The notes below the pieces were generated by a model. The model was given only the letters and a program-made list of their open reading frames with translations. It did no database searches and had not been told where the DNA came from. Position numbers and translations under genes: made by a program. This document shows positions 35,211-43,504 of a stretch of 56,210 nucleotides of DNA, piece after piece. The stretch lies in contig NZ_ML136884.1 in NCBI RefSeq assembly GCF_004009905.1, positions 1 through 56,210 of the forward strand, in the 5' to 3' direction. The stretch comes from Lactobacillus xujianguonis (GTDB taxonomy: Bacteria > Bacillota > Bacilli > Lactobacillales > Lactobacillaceae). The stretch's first letter is position 1, and each line of letters begins with the position of its first letter.

Positions 35211-35792
35211 TTAGCGATTAATATTAACAACGTCTTTATTGTCTAACTCACACAGCTTTTTCAAATTATCTGACTGTGGACTATATTCGTAAAGCTCGCT
35301 GGGATCCAAAATCCATTGATTTATCTGCGTAAAGATATAATAATGACCATCTATTTTAAATAAAGTCAGCTCAGTAACATTCGTGTGAACTTTTCTTGTA
35401 AAACACTTAAGCATTTTCCAATAGTTATTATCATTAACTCTACGCTTATTTTGATCATACAATGGAACTTTTTTTACTAATTTAAAATGAACAGTTTGGT
35501 TTTTAATATACGTATCAAAAACGCGCTCAACTTTGCGAGCATCGAACTTGATCTTTTCAGCTTCTTTAAATTTATGTTTACCATGAATCTTTTTAATATT
35601 TCTATTGGCAAGCACATCATAATTCGAAATCTTTTTAGTCTTAGCTGCATTCTCCTCATCATGTTTTACGGTTTGAATCCGAGCAACAACACTGGTGTCA
35701 CAGTGAGTTTTGATAAACCATGTAATGCCAATTCCTGCTTTTATAAGTACTAAAAGAGTACAAGCAATAATAAGTAATCGTTTTTTATTCAT
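35211..35792 (-). CDS. Membrane-anchored protein of unknown function
   Basis: 193 residues with one N-terminal span (LLIIACTLLVLIKAGIGITWFI) and an extracellular part rich in Lys and Asp. No lipobox at the expected place. The C-terminal half looks like a small beta-rich sensor or inhibitor domain (TELTLFKIDGHYYIFTQINQW). 11 bp before the immunity-like gene on the same strand, so probably one transcript. No family recognised. Confidence 0.6.
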   Translation of the reverse strand: MNKKRLLIIACTLLVLIKAGIGITWFIKTHCDTSVVARIQTVKHDEENAAKTKKISNYDVLANRNIKKIHGKHKFKEAEKIKFDARKVERVFDTYIKNQTVHFKLVKKVPLYDQNKRRVNDNNYWKMLKCFTRKVHTNVTELTLFKIDGHYYIFTQINQWILDPSELYEYSPQSDNLKKLCELDNKDVVNINR

Positions 35793-35892
35793 AATAAGAA
35801 ACTATTCCCTAAGTATTTTCACGTATTCATATTCTAAAATCAAACTTATTAAATTTACCCCATTTTGCCAGCATATTTACCAAATTTTAGAC

Positions 35893-35929
35893 AAAAAAAT
35901 AAAGCCTAGCAAAATCGCTAGACTTTATC
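35893..35929 (-). terminator. fba terminator
   Basis: AAAGTCTAGC-N6-GCTAGGCTTT hairpin followed by seven T on the minus strand. Confidence 0.85.
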
Positions 35930-35948
35930 TTAATTAATAATCAAATGA

Positions 35949-36866
35949 TTACTCTTCGTTTAATGATGAACGGTCGAATGAAGCATCTTTGATTTCTTCA
36001 TCGATAGTCTTAGTACCTAACCAACCGATCATTTCCTTCATAGCTGCAGTGATTGCTTCAGTACCTGGCAATAACAACTTACGTGGGTCGTAACCCTTGT
36101 TAGCCTTGTCAAGGTCCTTGTTAGCTTCGATGTATTCACGAGTAGCTTTTTGGAATGCTAATTGGAATTCAGTGTTAATGTTAACCTTAGCGATACCAAG
36201 TGAAATAGCCTTCTTAACTTGGTCTTCAGGAATACCTGAACCACCGTGAAGTACAAGTGGAGTGTTAGGAACAGCTTCAGCAATTTCCTTCAAACGGTCG
36301 AAGTTCAAGCCTTTCCAGCCTTCTGGGTAAACACCGTGGATGTTACCAATACCACAAGCAAGCTTGTCAACACCAGCAGCAACGAACTTCTTAGCGTCTT
36401 CAACAGAAGCTAATTCACCGCCATCGGCACCTTGGTTTTCACCAATCTTACCGATTTCAGCTTCAACAGAAATACCACGTTCGTGAGCTAACTTAATGAT
36501 TTCCTTAGTCTTAGCCAAGTTTTCTTCAGTTGAAAGCTTGTGACCATCAAACATAACTGATGAGTAACCAAGAGCAATACATTCCTTAGCTGATTCAAAG
36601 TCACCGTGGTCCAAGTTCAAGATAACTGGAACTGAGATGTTCATTGAATCCATTTGGTCAGCTACCATGTCCTTAACGAACTTGTAACCACCCATGTACT
36701 TAGCAGCACCAGTAGAAACTTGGATAAGTAATGGAGTTCTAGTTTCTTCGGCAGCACGTAATTCTGCACGAGTCCATTCCAAGTTGTTAGTGTTGTAGGC
36801 ACCTACAGCGTAGTGGTGCTTACGAGCTTCTTTAAAGATTTCGTTACCGTTATCAAAATAAGCCAT
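35949..36866 (-). CDS. fba: Class II fructose-bisphosphate aldolase
   Basis: 305 residues. Splits fructose 1,6-bisphosphate to DHAP and GAP in glycolysis using zinc. Zinc and substrate motifs: LDHGDFESAKECIALG (about 82-97), EAEIGKIGENQ, CGIGNIHGVYP and LHGGSGIPEDQ. Codon use is strongly biased, as expected for a highly expressed gene (GGT, GAA, AAG dominant). Monocistronic, with strong ribosome site TAGGAGG, its own promoter and a cre-like box upstream. Confidence 0.97.
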   Translation of the reverse strand: MAYFDNGNEIFKEARKHHYAVGAYNTNNLEWTRAELRAAEETRTPLLIQVSTGAAKYMGGYKFVKDMVADQMDSMNISVPVILNLDHGDFESAKECIALGYSSVMFDGHKLSTEENLAKTKEIIKLAHERGISVEAEIGKIGENQGADGGELASVEDAKKFVAAGVDKLACGIGNIHGVYPEGWKGLNFDRLKEIAEAVPNTPLVLHGGSGIPEDQVKKAISLGIAKVNINTEFQLAFQKATREYIEANKDLDKANKGYDPRKLLLPGTEAITAAMKEMIGWLGTKTIDEEIKDASFDRSSLNEE

Positions 36867-36903
36867 TAAAAATACCTCCTAAATATCTTACATGCATATT
36901 GTA

Positions 36904-36954
36904 CCCTAATTATGGGATTATGAACAATCTTTCACAAAATGTAAGCGTTATTTT
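36904..36954 (-). promoter_or_regulatory. fba promoter with upstream cre-like site
   Basis: Minus strand: TTGTTC, 18-bp gap, TACAAT (36901-36906 region) upstream of fba. A cre-like box TGTAAGCGTTATTT on the plus strand (36940-36953) lies upstream of the -35. A CcpA site in that position usually activates. Glycolytic control by CcpA is known for related bacteria; here it is inferred from the site. Confidence 0.45.
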
Positions 36955-36975
36955 TTAATTTTCATTATTTTTCAA

Positions 36976-38661
36976 CTACATTTCCTTAGGAGCATTGACA
37001 CCCAAGAGTCTAAGTGCTTCAGTCAGAACAATTGAAGTTGCTTGAACTAAGGCCAGACGAGCGCCGATCTGATCATCCTTAGTTAAGATCTTCACGTTTG
37101 CATAGTATTTATTAAATTTCTTGGCTAAATCAAGCGCAAACTTAGCAATGACCGATGGTTCAAACTTGTCAGCACTTCTGGCAATAATTCTTGGGAAGTC
37201 TGCTAAGTCTTTAGCTACAGCAAAAGCCCATTCATCATCTAAGGCAAAGTCACTATCACTTGGCTTTTCCCCCATGGCAGCAGCTTTACGTAAGACACTT
37301 TGAGCACGAGCATTAGTGTATTGAACGTAAGGACCAGTATCCCCTTCAAAGCGCACAACTTCTTCGAGGTCAAAGTCAAAGTTGTCTAAACGGTCATTCT
37401 TTAAGTCATGGAAAATAACTGCACCAACACCAACATCATGAGCAACTTGATCTTGGTTTTCAAGCTCAGGGTTCTTTTCTTCGATTTGCTTCTTAGCAAG
37501 AGAAACGGCATCCTTCAATACTTGATCAAGGAAGACCACATTACCCTTTCTAGTGGATAACTTCTTTCCGCCTTGAGTAATTAAACCAAATGGTACGTGG
37601 TGAATTTCATCAGACCAATCATAACCCATCTTCTTGAGCACAGTCTTAAGTTCAACAAAGTGTTGTGCTTGTTCGTTACCGACAACGTAAAGCATCTTAA
37701 CGAAGTTGTATTCCTTCATCCGCCATTCAGCAGCTGCCAAGTCACGGGTCAAGTAAATTGAAGTCCCATCGGATTTAACAATAATAGCTGGATTTTCATC
37801 AGGTCCCATGTCAACAACTTGGGCACCACGTGATTCATGAAGCAAACCTTTTTCCTTCAATTCGTCAATCACTGGTTGCATCTTGTCATTGAAGAAGGCT
37901 TCACCATTGTAAGAGTCAAAGCTGACGCCTAATTCCTTGTAGATGCGTTTGAAGTCTTCAAGTGAAACTTCACGGAACCATTTCCACAATTTAACTGCTT
38001 CTGGATCTCCATCTTCAAGCTTCTTGAACCATTCACGACCTTCATCATCAAGTTCAGGGTTTGTTTCAGCTTCCTTGTGGAAACGAACATAGTAATGGAA
38101 AAGATTCATGATTGGATCTTTCTTAACGTCTTCTTCATTACCCCAGTGCTTGTAAGCAGCAATCAACTTACCAAATTGGGTACCATAGTCACCAAGATAA
38201 TTAATCTTAATTGGAGTATAACCTACTTTTTCCATCGTCTTAGCAATGGAATTACCAATTACAGTTGAACGAAGGTGGCCCATTGACATTGGCTTAGCAA
38301 TGTTAGGAGAAGACATATCGATTGGAACATTTCCTTCACCCAATTTTTGATCACCGTAATGGTTCTTTTGGCTCAAAACATCCTTCAAAGTCAAAGAAAC
38401 TAACTTTTCATGATCAATGGCAAAATTAACGTAAGGGCCAACTGCCTTAATACTTGCAAAGTCATCACTACTTAACTTTTCAGCAATGCCACTTGCATTT
38501 TCAGCTGGGTTCTTGTGCAAAGTTTTAGCCAAAATAAAACATGGAAAAGCATAGTCACCCATCTTGGCATTCTTAGGACGTTCAACTAAGGCAGCGATTT
38601 TTTCTTTTGGTAAATCAACTTGACTAGCAATTAAGTCAACTACTTCTTTTTTAAAGTCCAT
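36976..38661 (-). CDS. argS: Arginine-tRNA ligase
   Basis: 561 residues from MDFKKEVVDLIASQ; start at 38661 behind AAAGGA, since the upstream in-frame ATG lies inside the ribosome-site region. Order: N-terminal Add-1 domain (1-100), Rossmann core with HIGH-like SPNIAKPMSMGHLRST, a KMSKS-equivalent KLSTRKGN, and the C-terminal DALR anticodon domain (RAQSVLRKA... to the end). A T-box leader controls it. Followed by fba in the same direction but with separate signals. Confidence 0.97.
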   Translation of the reverse strand: MDFKKEVVDLIASQVDLPKEKIAALVERPKNAKMGDYAFPCFILAKTLHKNPAENASGIAEKLSSDDFASIKAVGPYVNFAIDHEKLVSLTLKDVLSQKNHYGDQKLGEGNVPIDMSSPNIAKPMSMGHLRSTVIGNSIAKTMEKVGYTPIKINYLGDYGTQFGKLIAAYKHWGNEEDVKKDPIMNLFHYYVRFHKEAETNPELDDEGREWFKKLEDGDPEAVKLWKWFREVSLEDFKRIYKELGVSFDSYNGEAFFNDKMQPVIDELKEKGLLHESRGAQVVDMGPDENPAIIVKSDGTSIYLTRDLAAAEWRMKEYNFVKMLYVVGNEQAQHFVELKTVLKKMGYDWSDEIHHVPFGLITQGGKKLSTRKGNVVFLDQVLKDAVSLAKKQIEEKNPELENQDQVAHDVGVGAVIFHDLKNDRLDNFDFDLEEVVRFEGDTGPYVQYTNARAQSVLRKAAAMGEKPSDSDFALDDEWAFAVAKDLADFPRIIARSADKFEPSVIAKFALDLAKKFNKYYANVKILTKDDQIGARLALVQATSIVLTEALRLLGVNAPKEM

Positions 38662-38676
38662 GGTATTTCCTTTCAT

Positions 38677-38883
38677 AAAAAAAGTCTCTTCCTACATTAC
38701 CTGTAGAAAGAGACGAGTTCTTACCCGCGGTACCACTCTAATTGATACAAAGTATCCGCTTATTTAATGATCGATTTTTAAAGATTAAACACGCCTTCAT
38801 TATTCCCTGTTATCTATCTCACACCAACATAGACTCGCTAAGAACAGCAAATAATTACTACTTTTAATCTGTTGACGCAATTG
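38677..38883 (-). promoter_or_regulatory. T-box riboswitch of argS
   Basis: Conserved bulge AGAGTGGTACCGCGGG at 38724-38739 (minus strand), then terminator hairpin GTCTCTTTCTACAGG / CTGTAGGAAGAGAC-type stem (38684-38714) and a T run. The likely transcription start follows TATAAT at 38884-38889. I could not fix the specifier codon. T-boxes on argS are less common than on leuS or thrS. Confidence 0.93.
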
Positions 38884-38912
38884 ATTATAGCAGGAAAAAC
38901 ACTTAATGGCTA

Positions 38913-39566
38913 CTATTCATCTTCAATTATTACTTTAGTGCCGACAGGAACATTTTCCATCAGCCATCTAGAATCAGGCACACTTAAACGAATGCAGCCA
39001 TGGGAGCCTTGGGTTTTGCCAAGCTTTTTAGCTTCTTTCATGTTGTAAGTGCCATCGGCCTTAGTTGGAACGGAGTGGAATAAATAAACATTAGCATCAT
39101 CTGGATCCCAACTAACCCAATTATTGGCCCCTTCATTTAAACCTTGGTTAAAGAAACTATCGCCGCGACCTTCTTTAATTTCAAAAGTACCAGTTGGCGT
39201 ATCAGATTTACCGTTCTTGTAAACTCCACCACTAGCAAGCATCGTATAAACTACGTGTCCGCGCTTAATCACATAAACGCGATTGCCTTTTAAAGAGACG
39301 CGTAAAACCAAGTCCTTGGCCTTGCCTAACTTAGGATATTTTTTCTTCTCACTCGTTTTATTCCAGCTGCCTGCCGGACGCAGGTCTTTTGGATCTGGAT
39401 AGGGCCGGGCTGCTTCGGCAACACTAAGGTGTTTTTTCTTGGGCTTAACTTTGGTTTCTTGGGCTTGATCTTGATGAGAAGTGGTTGGATTACACATTTT
39501 TGCCAAACCAACTAATATTAAAATAAAAGCTATTACAGTTAAAATTACTGGAATTTTTTTCTTCAT
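38913..39566 (-). CDS. L,D-transpeptidase (YkuD type)
   Basis: 217 residues. One N-terminal span (IPVILTVIAFILILVGLA), a charged linker, then the YkuD domain (about 85-215). Catalytic motif KTQGSHGCIRLSVPDSRWL with Cys in SHGC. The role is 3-3 cross-linking or wall-protein attachment outside the membrane. It is 3' of nothing on the same transcript except by chance; upstream nnrD and dacA are on the same strand. Confidence 0.93.
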   Translation of the reverse strand: MKKKIPVILTVIAFILILVGLAKMCNPTTSHQDQAQETKVKPKKKHLSVAEAARPYPDPKDLRPAGSWNKTSEKKKYPKLGKAKDLVLRVSLKGNRVYVIKRGHVVYTMLASGGVYKNGKSDTPTGTFEIKEGRGDSFFNQGLNEGANNWVSWDPDDANVYLFHSVPTKADGTYNMKEAKKLGKTQGSHGCIRLSVPDSRWLMENVPVGTKVIIEDE

Positions 39567-39647
39567 GCACTATCTCACCTATCGGTTTTCCACTAACTGT
39601 CAACCAATTGTGGATAACTAAAAATATCTTTTTTATCTGTTAAAATT

Positions 39648-40508
39648 TTAACATTTTTCAAGTGAAGTCGCATACTTTTTCATGATTTTAGGCAAACTTT
39701 GAGAAAGCGCAGTTGGCTTAACGACATAATTGTCCTCATACAACTGATCACCAGCATAAGAATGTAAATAGACAGCTGCAAGGATGGTCTTTAAATCCGG
39801 TCCAAATTGGGCAATCATCCCACCGACAATTCCAGCCAAAGTATCACCCATTCCACCAGTAGCCATTCCTGGATTACCAATTGGATTGATAAAGACACTT
39901 CCATCTTCACCATAAACGTGAGTATGATTCGATTTCAAAATTAAGGTGACATTGCCTTGAGGCACTAATTGCTTAAGCGCAGTTAAATTGGCTTGATCGG
40001 TTTGAAACGGAATTCGTAATTGACTGACTCTTTGCCATTCCATTTGATGTGGGGTTAAAACCAGATGACCGGCATTACTTGGTAAGAAATTTTTATCTTG
40101 GGCAACTAAATCAAGGGCACTGGCATCAAGAACCACGGTTTGTTTAGCTGTGACATTTTCTTTCAGGATCTTGAGTAGTTGCTGAGCCATCGTGCTCATC
40201 CCTAAACCTGGTCCGCAAACAATAACATCCATCTTTTTAATCAAAGCTGGTAAACCCTTATCATGCCAATCAATAAACATTGCTTCGGGATCCCGCGCAT
40301 GTAACGCTGTCAGATTAACTGAATGCGTCGCCACTGCGGTTAAGCCGGCGCCCACATTAATGGCACCCTCAGTTGCCATAATAATTGCTCCACCATAATT
40401 ATCACTACCACCGATTAATAAGATTCGGCCATAGTTACCCTTATGTGTGGCACTTTTTCTCGTTTTGATGACTTCACTTAAAATCTTTTCACTAATTTCT
40501 GTTGGCAT
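39648..40508 (-). CDS. nnrD: ADP-dependent NAD(P)H-hydrate dehydratase
   Basis: 286 residues, the C-terminal YjeF / carbohydrate-kinase-like family. Repairs hydrated NAD(P)H. Nucleotide-site motif NPGMATGGMGDTLAGIVGG (about 215-233), plus ILLIGGSDNYGGAIIMA near residue 30 and the GPGLGMS loop. No epimerase (NnrE) domain is fused. It follows dacA by one base, so they are read as one transcript. Confidence 0.94.
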   Translation of the reverse strand: MPTEISEKILSEVIKTRKSATHKGNYGRILLIGGSDNYGGAIIMATEGAINVGAGLTAVATHSVNLTALHARDPEAMFIDWHDKGLPALIKKMDVIVCGPGLGMSTMAQQLLKILKENVTAKQTVVLDASALDLVAQDKNFLPSNAGHLVLTPHQMEWQRVSQLRIPFQTDQANLTALKQLVPQGNVTLILKSNHTHVYGEDGSVFINPIGNPGMATGGMGDTLAGIVGGMIAQFGPDLKTILAAVYLHSYAGDQLYEDNYVVKPTALSQSLPKIMKKYATSLEKC

Positions 40509-40509
40509 T

Positions 40510-41805
40510 CTACTTTACCCCAGTGAGCCAGCGCCAAATTTTGACAAAAATGTTGATTTGTTCATTGCCACTTAAGGCTTTGGCTTGAGCTTGCATCCCT
40601 TTAGGCTGAGTTAATGAAACTAATTTTTCATTGCCAGACTTAAATTTGAATTCACTAACAGTTTGCCCCTTCTTAATTGGGGCATTAATTGTTTTCTTAG
40701 TCAAACTAGCGCTAACTGCTTGACCATCAACCGGATTCCAAATTGTCGTTGCTTGTTTTAAGCCAACGTTGGTTTCAAGATTTTTACCATCAGTTACGTG
40801 AATTGTACGGGCATGCTTGAAGGTTAAACCTTTTTGCAAGATTACTGGTTGATATTTGCTAAAGAGCCAGTGCATTAACTTTTTGGTTTGTTCAAAACGA
40901 GCTGGATCGGTACCATCACGGTGGCGTGCTCCCATTACCACAGTAATAATGCGGCCGCCGCGGTGATTAATCGTTCCGATAAAACAAGCCCCAGCTGCGT
41001 CGGTAGTTCCAGTCTTCAAACCGTCAACTTGTAAGCTAGGATCATATTGTGATAAGCCCTTAAGCATCCAATTGAAGTTAGCCATTTTAGTCTTAGAGTT
41101 GCCATCTTTAAAAGTTAAATGAGCAATCTTAGTGGTGTTTAAAACAAATGGGAAATCATCAAGTAATTTTTGACCAACGATCGCCATATCTTTAGCAGAC
41201 ATAGTATTTTCTGCATCTTTACTTACGCCTGGATAAGCATCTTTACCTAGACTACCATTAGGTAAGCCACAAGCAGTGTAAAGCTGAGCATCATTAATGC
41301 CCCACTTCTTTACCTGTTCGCGCATCAAATTGACAAAGTTTTTCTGTGAACCAGCAATGGTTTGACCAAGTAACATCGCTGCCCCATTTGCTGATTCAAT
41401 TAAAGTTGCTTGATAAAGTTGCTTAATGGTATAAGAATGCCCCATCTTTAACGGCACATTGGAATAATCAGGATTATTAGCTACTTTAACGATCGCCTTA
41501 GTTGGTTGAACTTTTTGATCCCATGTTAACTTATGGTTTTTAATCGCGTTTAAAGTTAAATAAACTGTTACAAGCTTGGTCATTGAGGCAATTGGTAAAG
41601 TCTTTTCTGCGTCTTTGGCATATAAGACTTGACCAGTTTGACTATCAATAGCAATGGCTGACTTAACATTTAACTGTAATTGATCTTGCTTATAGGTGTT
41701 TAATGAACTGGCTTGAACTGGTGCGCTAAAACCAGTAGCAGCGGCAAGAGACACTGCAGCCAAAAGAACTGTTAATTTTCGTTTGAAATGAAATTGTTTT
41801 TTCAT
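40510..41805 (-). CDS. dacA: D-alanyl-D-alanine carboxypeptidase (PBP5 type)
   Basis: 431 residues. Signal peptide (LTVLLAAVSLAAATGFSAPVQASS). Serine-peptidase S11 motifs: S-x-x-K in IASMTKLVTVYL, S-x-N in ESANGAAML and K-T-G in DGLKTGTTDAAG. After the catalytic domain comes a beta-rich PBP5 C-domain, then an amphipathic end (INIFVKIWRWLTGVK) that anchors it to the membrane. Trims pentapeptides in the wall. The 5' region shares a palindromic spacer with the divergent tRNA-Leu. Confidence 0.96.
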   Translation of the reverse strand: MKKQFHFKRKLTVLLAAVSLAAATGFSAPVQASSLNTYKQDQLQLNVKSAIAIDSQTGQVLYAKDAEKTLPIASMTKLVTVYLTLNAIKNHKLTWDQKVQPTKAIVKVANNPDYSNVPLKMGHSYTIKQLYQATLIESANGAAMLLGQTIAGSQKNFVNLMREQVKKWGINDAQLYTACGLPNGSLGKDAYPGVSKDAENTMSAKDMAIVGQKLLDDFPFVLNTTKIAHLTFKDGNSKTKMANFNWMLKGLSQYDPSLQVDGLKTGTTDAAGACFIGTINHRGGRIITVVMGARHRDGTDPARFEQTKKLMHWLFSKYQPVILQKGLTFKHARTIHVTDGKNLETNVGLKQATTIWNPVDGQAVSASLTKKTINAPIKKGQTVSEFKFKSGNEKLVSLTQPKGMQAQAKALSGNEQINIFVKIWRWLTGVK

Positions 41806-41864
41806 TGATAAAATACTTCCTTAAATGAATTATCGTTTAATTCTAAAGTTTTATGATTACATTT

Positions 41865-41880
41865 TACCAAATATTTGGTA
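41865..41880. promoter_or_regulatory. Perfect 16-bp palindrome between dacA and tRNA-Leu
   Basis: TACCAAATATTTGGTA lies between -35 TTACAT and -10 TATGAT of the plus-strand promoter for tRNA-Leu and also upstream of dacA. It fits an operator by position and symmetry; no regulator is identified. Confidence 0.35.
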
Positions 41881-41908
41881 TGATTATTAGTGAGTTCCAG
41901 ATAACTCT

Positions 41909-41992
41909 GCCCCGATGGCGGAATTGGCAGACGCGCAGCGTTCAGGTCGCTGTTCAGGTGACTGAGTGAAAGTTCGAATCTTTTTCGGGGCA
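41909..41992 (+). tRNA. tRNA-Leu (anticodon CAG)
   Basis: 84 bases. Acceptor GCCCCGA/TCGGGGC, discriminator A. Anticodon stem CAGCG / CGCTG with loop TTCAGGT, anticodon CAG. Long variable arm as for Leu. T arm AGTTCGAATC. CCA is not encoded. A short ORF called on the opposite strand here is an artefact. Confidence 0.97.
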
Positions 41993-42001
41993 TTAGTTAA
42001 G

Positions 42002-42026
42002 GCTAGTCGGAAGACTAGTCTTTTTG
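42002..42026 (+). terminator. tRNA-Leu terminator
   Basis: CTAGTC-GGAA-GACTAG hairpin followed by T-rich tail, just after the tRNA. Confidence 0.75.
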
Positions 42027-42055
42027 TTGTCTCATCATATCTTTAGCAGTATAAT
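42027..42055 (+). promoter_or_regulatory. pspC-like gene promoter
   Basis: TTGTCT (42027-42032), 17-bp gap, TATAAT (42050-42055), 25 bp before the ATG. Confidence 0.65.
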
Positions 42056-42080
42056 TAAAATACGATATGAGGTGATTGAT

Positions 42081-42308
42081 ATGAAAAAGAGATTGACTAA
42101 ATCACAAAATAAAATTGTTAGTGGCGTGTTAGGCGGAATTGCCAACTACTTTGACTGGGATCCAGCCATTGTGAGAATTGTTGGGGCAGCAATTATTATT
42201 TTCTCTGGTTTCTTCCCGGGATTAATACTTTACATTGTTGCCGCAATTGTGATGCCCGACGCTGATAGTCGCGACAACACAATGGATGGCAGTTTTAGAA
42301 AAGAATAA
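42081..42308 (+). CDS. pspC: PspC-domain membrane protein
   Basis: 75 residues from MKKRLTKSQNK; start at 42081 behind GAGGTGATTG, since the longer frame has none. PspC signature: KIVSGVLGGIANYFDWDPAIVRI followed by one span (AAIIIFSGFFPGLILYIVAAIVM). Small envelope-stress-type membrane protein; role in lactobacilli not settled. Own promoter and terminator. Confidence 0.9.
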   Translation: MKKRLTKSQNKIVSGVLGGIANYFDWDPAIVRIVGAAIIIFSGFFPGLILYIVAAIVMPDADSRDNTMDGSFRKE

Positions 42309-42309
42309 T

Positions 42310-42353
42310 TATAAGAAAAAGGCTCAGCAATTTTGCTGAGTCCTTTTTAATGC
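42310..42353. terminator. Terminator between pspC and the secreted protein gene
   Basis: AAAAAG-CTCAGCA / TGCTGAG-CCTTTTT hairpin between convergent genes. Confidence 0.85.
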
Positions 42354-42365
42354 GACAAAATATGT

Positions 42366-43184
42366 TTAATTATTATCCTTAATGCCTAAGTCCTTGTAAG
42401 CTTCTTTCTTAGTGCTTTCAAGTTGCTTACTTAAGTTTGAGTATTCATCTTGAGTTAAGACTTTAGCATTTGAATCGTCTAATGATACTTGGCTTGCAGC
42501 AACTACGACACGCTTATCATCCTTAGTAATTGCAAAATAACCGTCTGCCTTATTGCCACCATTAGAGAAAATACCTGGGATCTTGTAAATAACAGTTAAT
42601 TCTGTACCAATAGGCATCTTTTGAATATCTTGTGAAGTCTTACCGTCGCTATTAACTTCAACGTAAGAAGCACCATCATTAGTCTTTGCTGAGTAGCTCT
42701 TCATTTGGTCAGTAATAGCATCAAGCTTTGATTGCCATTCATTTGCCTTAGCCTTCTTAGCTGCATTTTCAGCTTCGATCTTTCTAGCGTTCTTGTAAAC
42801 AACTGACTTCTTGAATGAAGGTGCCTTTCTAGTTAACTTAGCATCCTTAGCCTTAACAGTTAAAGCTGAACCCTTAAGGCAGTAGTACTTAGTGCCCTTA
42901 TAGTTGAAGTAGAAAGCAATACTGAAAGTCTTAGCTCTCATGTAAGCTTTCTTACCGTTAGTCTTATATCTAACAACCTTAGTTACCTTGGTTACATTCT
43001 TGTCGAATTTTGCAGTATAAGCTGGAGCATTAGCTCTTACAACTGCACGACCATATTTATAGGTCTTCTTGGCTTTCTTAGTGGCAGCTTGAACTGGTTG
43101 GTTATTAGCGTTAACTAATGCTGCACCGGTTCCGCCTAATAAACTTACTGCTAATAAAGCTGTAAATAATTTATTTTTCTTCAT
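42366..43184 (-). CDS. Secreted SLAP-like surface protein
   Basis: 272 residues. Signal peptide (FTALLAVSLLGGTGAALVNANNQPVQAA). The mature start is Lys/Tyr-rich in the style of SLAP domains (KKTYKYGRAVVRANAPAY, NGKKAYMRAKTFSIAFYFNYKG, YYCLKGSALTVKAKDAKL). The second half has a helical linker and a small alpha/beta part (ASYVEVNSDGKTSQDIQKMPIG). No LPXTG, so attachment is by charge. Promoter -10 TATAAT at 43239-43244 with a 14-bp palindrome just upstream. Confidence 0.75.
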   Translation of the reverse strand: MKKNKLFTALLAVSLLGGTGAALVNANNQPVQAATKKAKKTYKYGRAVVRANAPAYTAKFDKNVTKVTKVVRYKTNGKKAYMRAKTFSIAFYFNYKGTKYYCLKGSALTVKAKDAKLTRKAPSFKKSVVYKNARKIEAENAAKKAKANEWQSKLDAITDQMKSYSAKTNDGASYVEVNSDGKTSQDIQKMPIGTELTVIYKIPGIFSNGGNKADGYFAITKDDKRVVVAASQVSLDDSNAKVLTQDEYSNLSKQLESTKKEAYKDLGIKDNN

Positions 43185-43356
43185 TTGCCCATCCTTCTTT
43201 TTTCAATTACATATTTGCCATTACCTAAATGATAACCCATTATAAGTTTTTGTACAAAAAATACATATTCACAGCTAGTGAAACATAATTACTATTTATA
43301 CTTTTACGCCTCAATCGCTTTCATCTTTTGCTTTTCAGCAATTATAAATCTGTATT
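43185..43356. other. Intergenic stretch with palindromic operator candidate
   Basis: Holds the minus-strand -10 TATAAT (43239-43244) for the secreted protein and the perfect palindrome TTTTTGTACAAAAA (43247-43260) directly upstream of it. The rest is AT-rich with nothing else seen. Confidence 0.4.
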
Positions 43357-43385
43357 TTGTGTAACTACTATTCTTATGCTATGAT
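43357..43385 (+). promoter_or_regulatory. Distal promoter of the 43.5-kb RNA
   Basis: TTGTGT (43357-43362), 17-bp gap, TATGAT (43380-43385), with TGC extension. Well formed but with no gene directly after it; it points to the RNA at 43505. Confidence 0.5.
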
Positions 43386-43469
43386 AAGCTATTTTACACA
43401 GAAACTATAGTCCAAAAACATTAATCACATCATTAGTAAAAATTACTGAATTTTAACTTTTCTCTTTTA

Positions 43470-43498
43470 TTTACGTTTTTCTGTATTTAGTGTACAAT
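43470..43498 (+). promoter_or_regulatory. Proximal promoter of the 43.5-kb RNA
   Basis: TTTACG (43470-43475), 17-bp gap, TACAAT (43493-43498), placing the start near 43504. Confidence 0.55.
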
Positions 43499-43504
43499 AT
43501 GGGT

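Noticed and set aside
41802..41993. A 63-codon ORF across tRNA-Leu
   Set aside because: It is the antisense of the tRNA and the dacA leader; no ribosome site.
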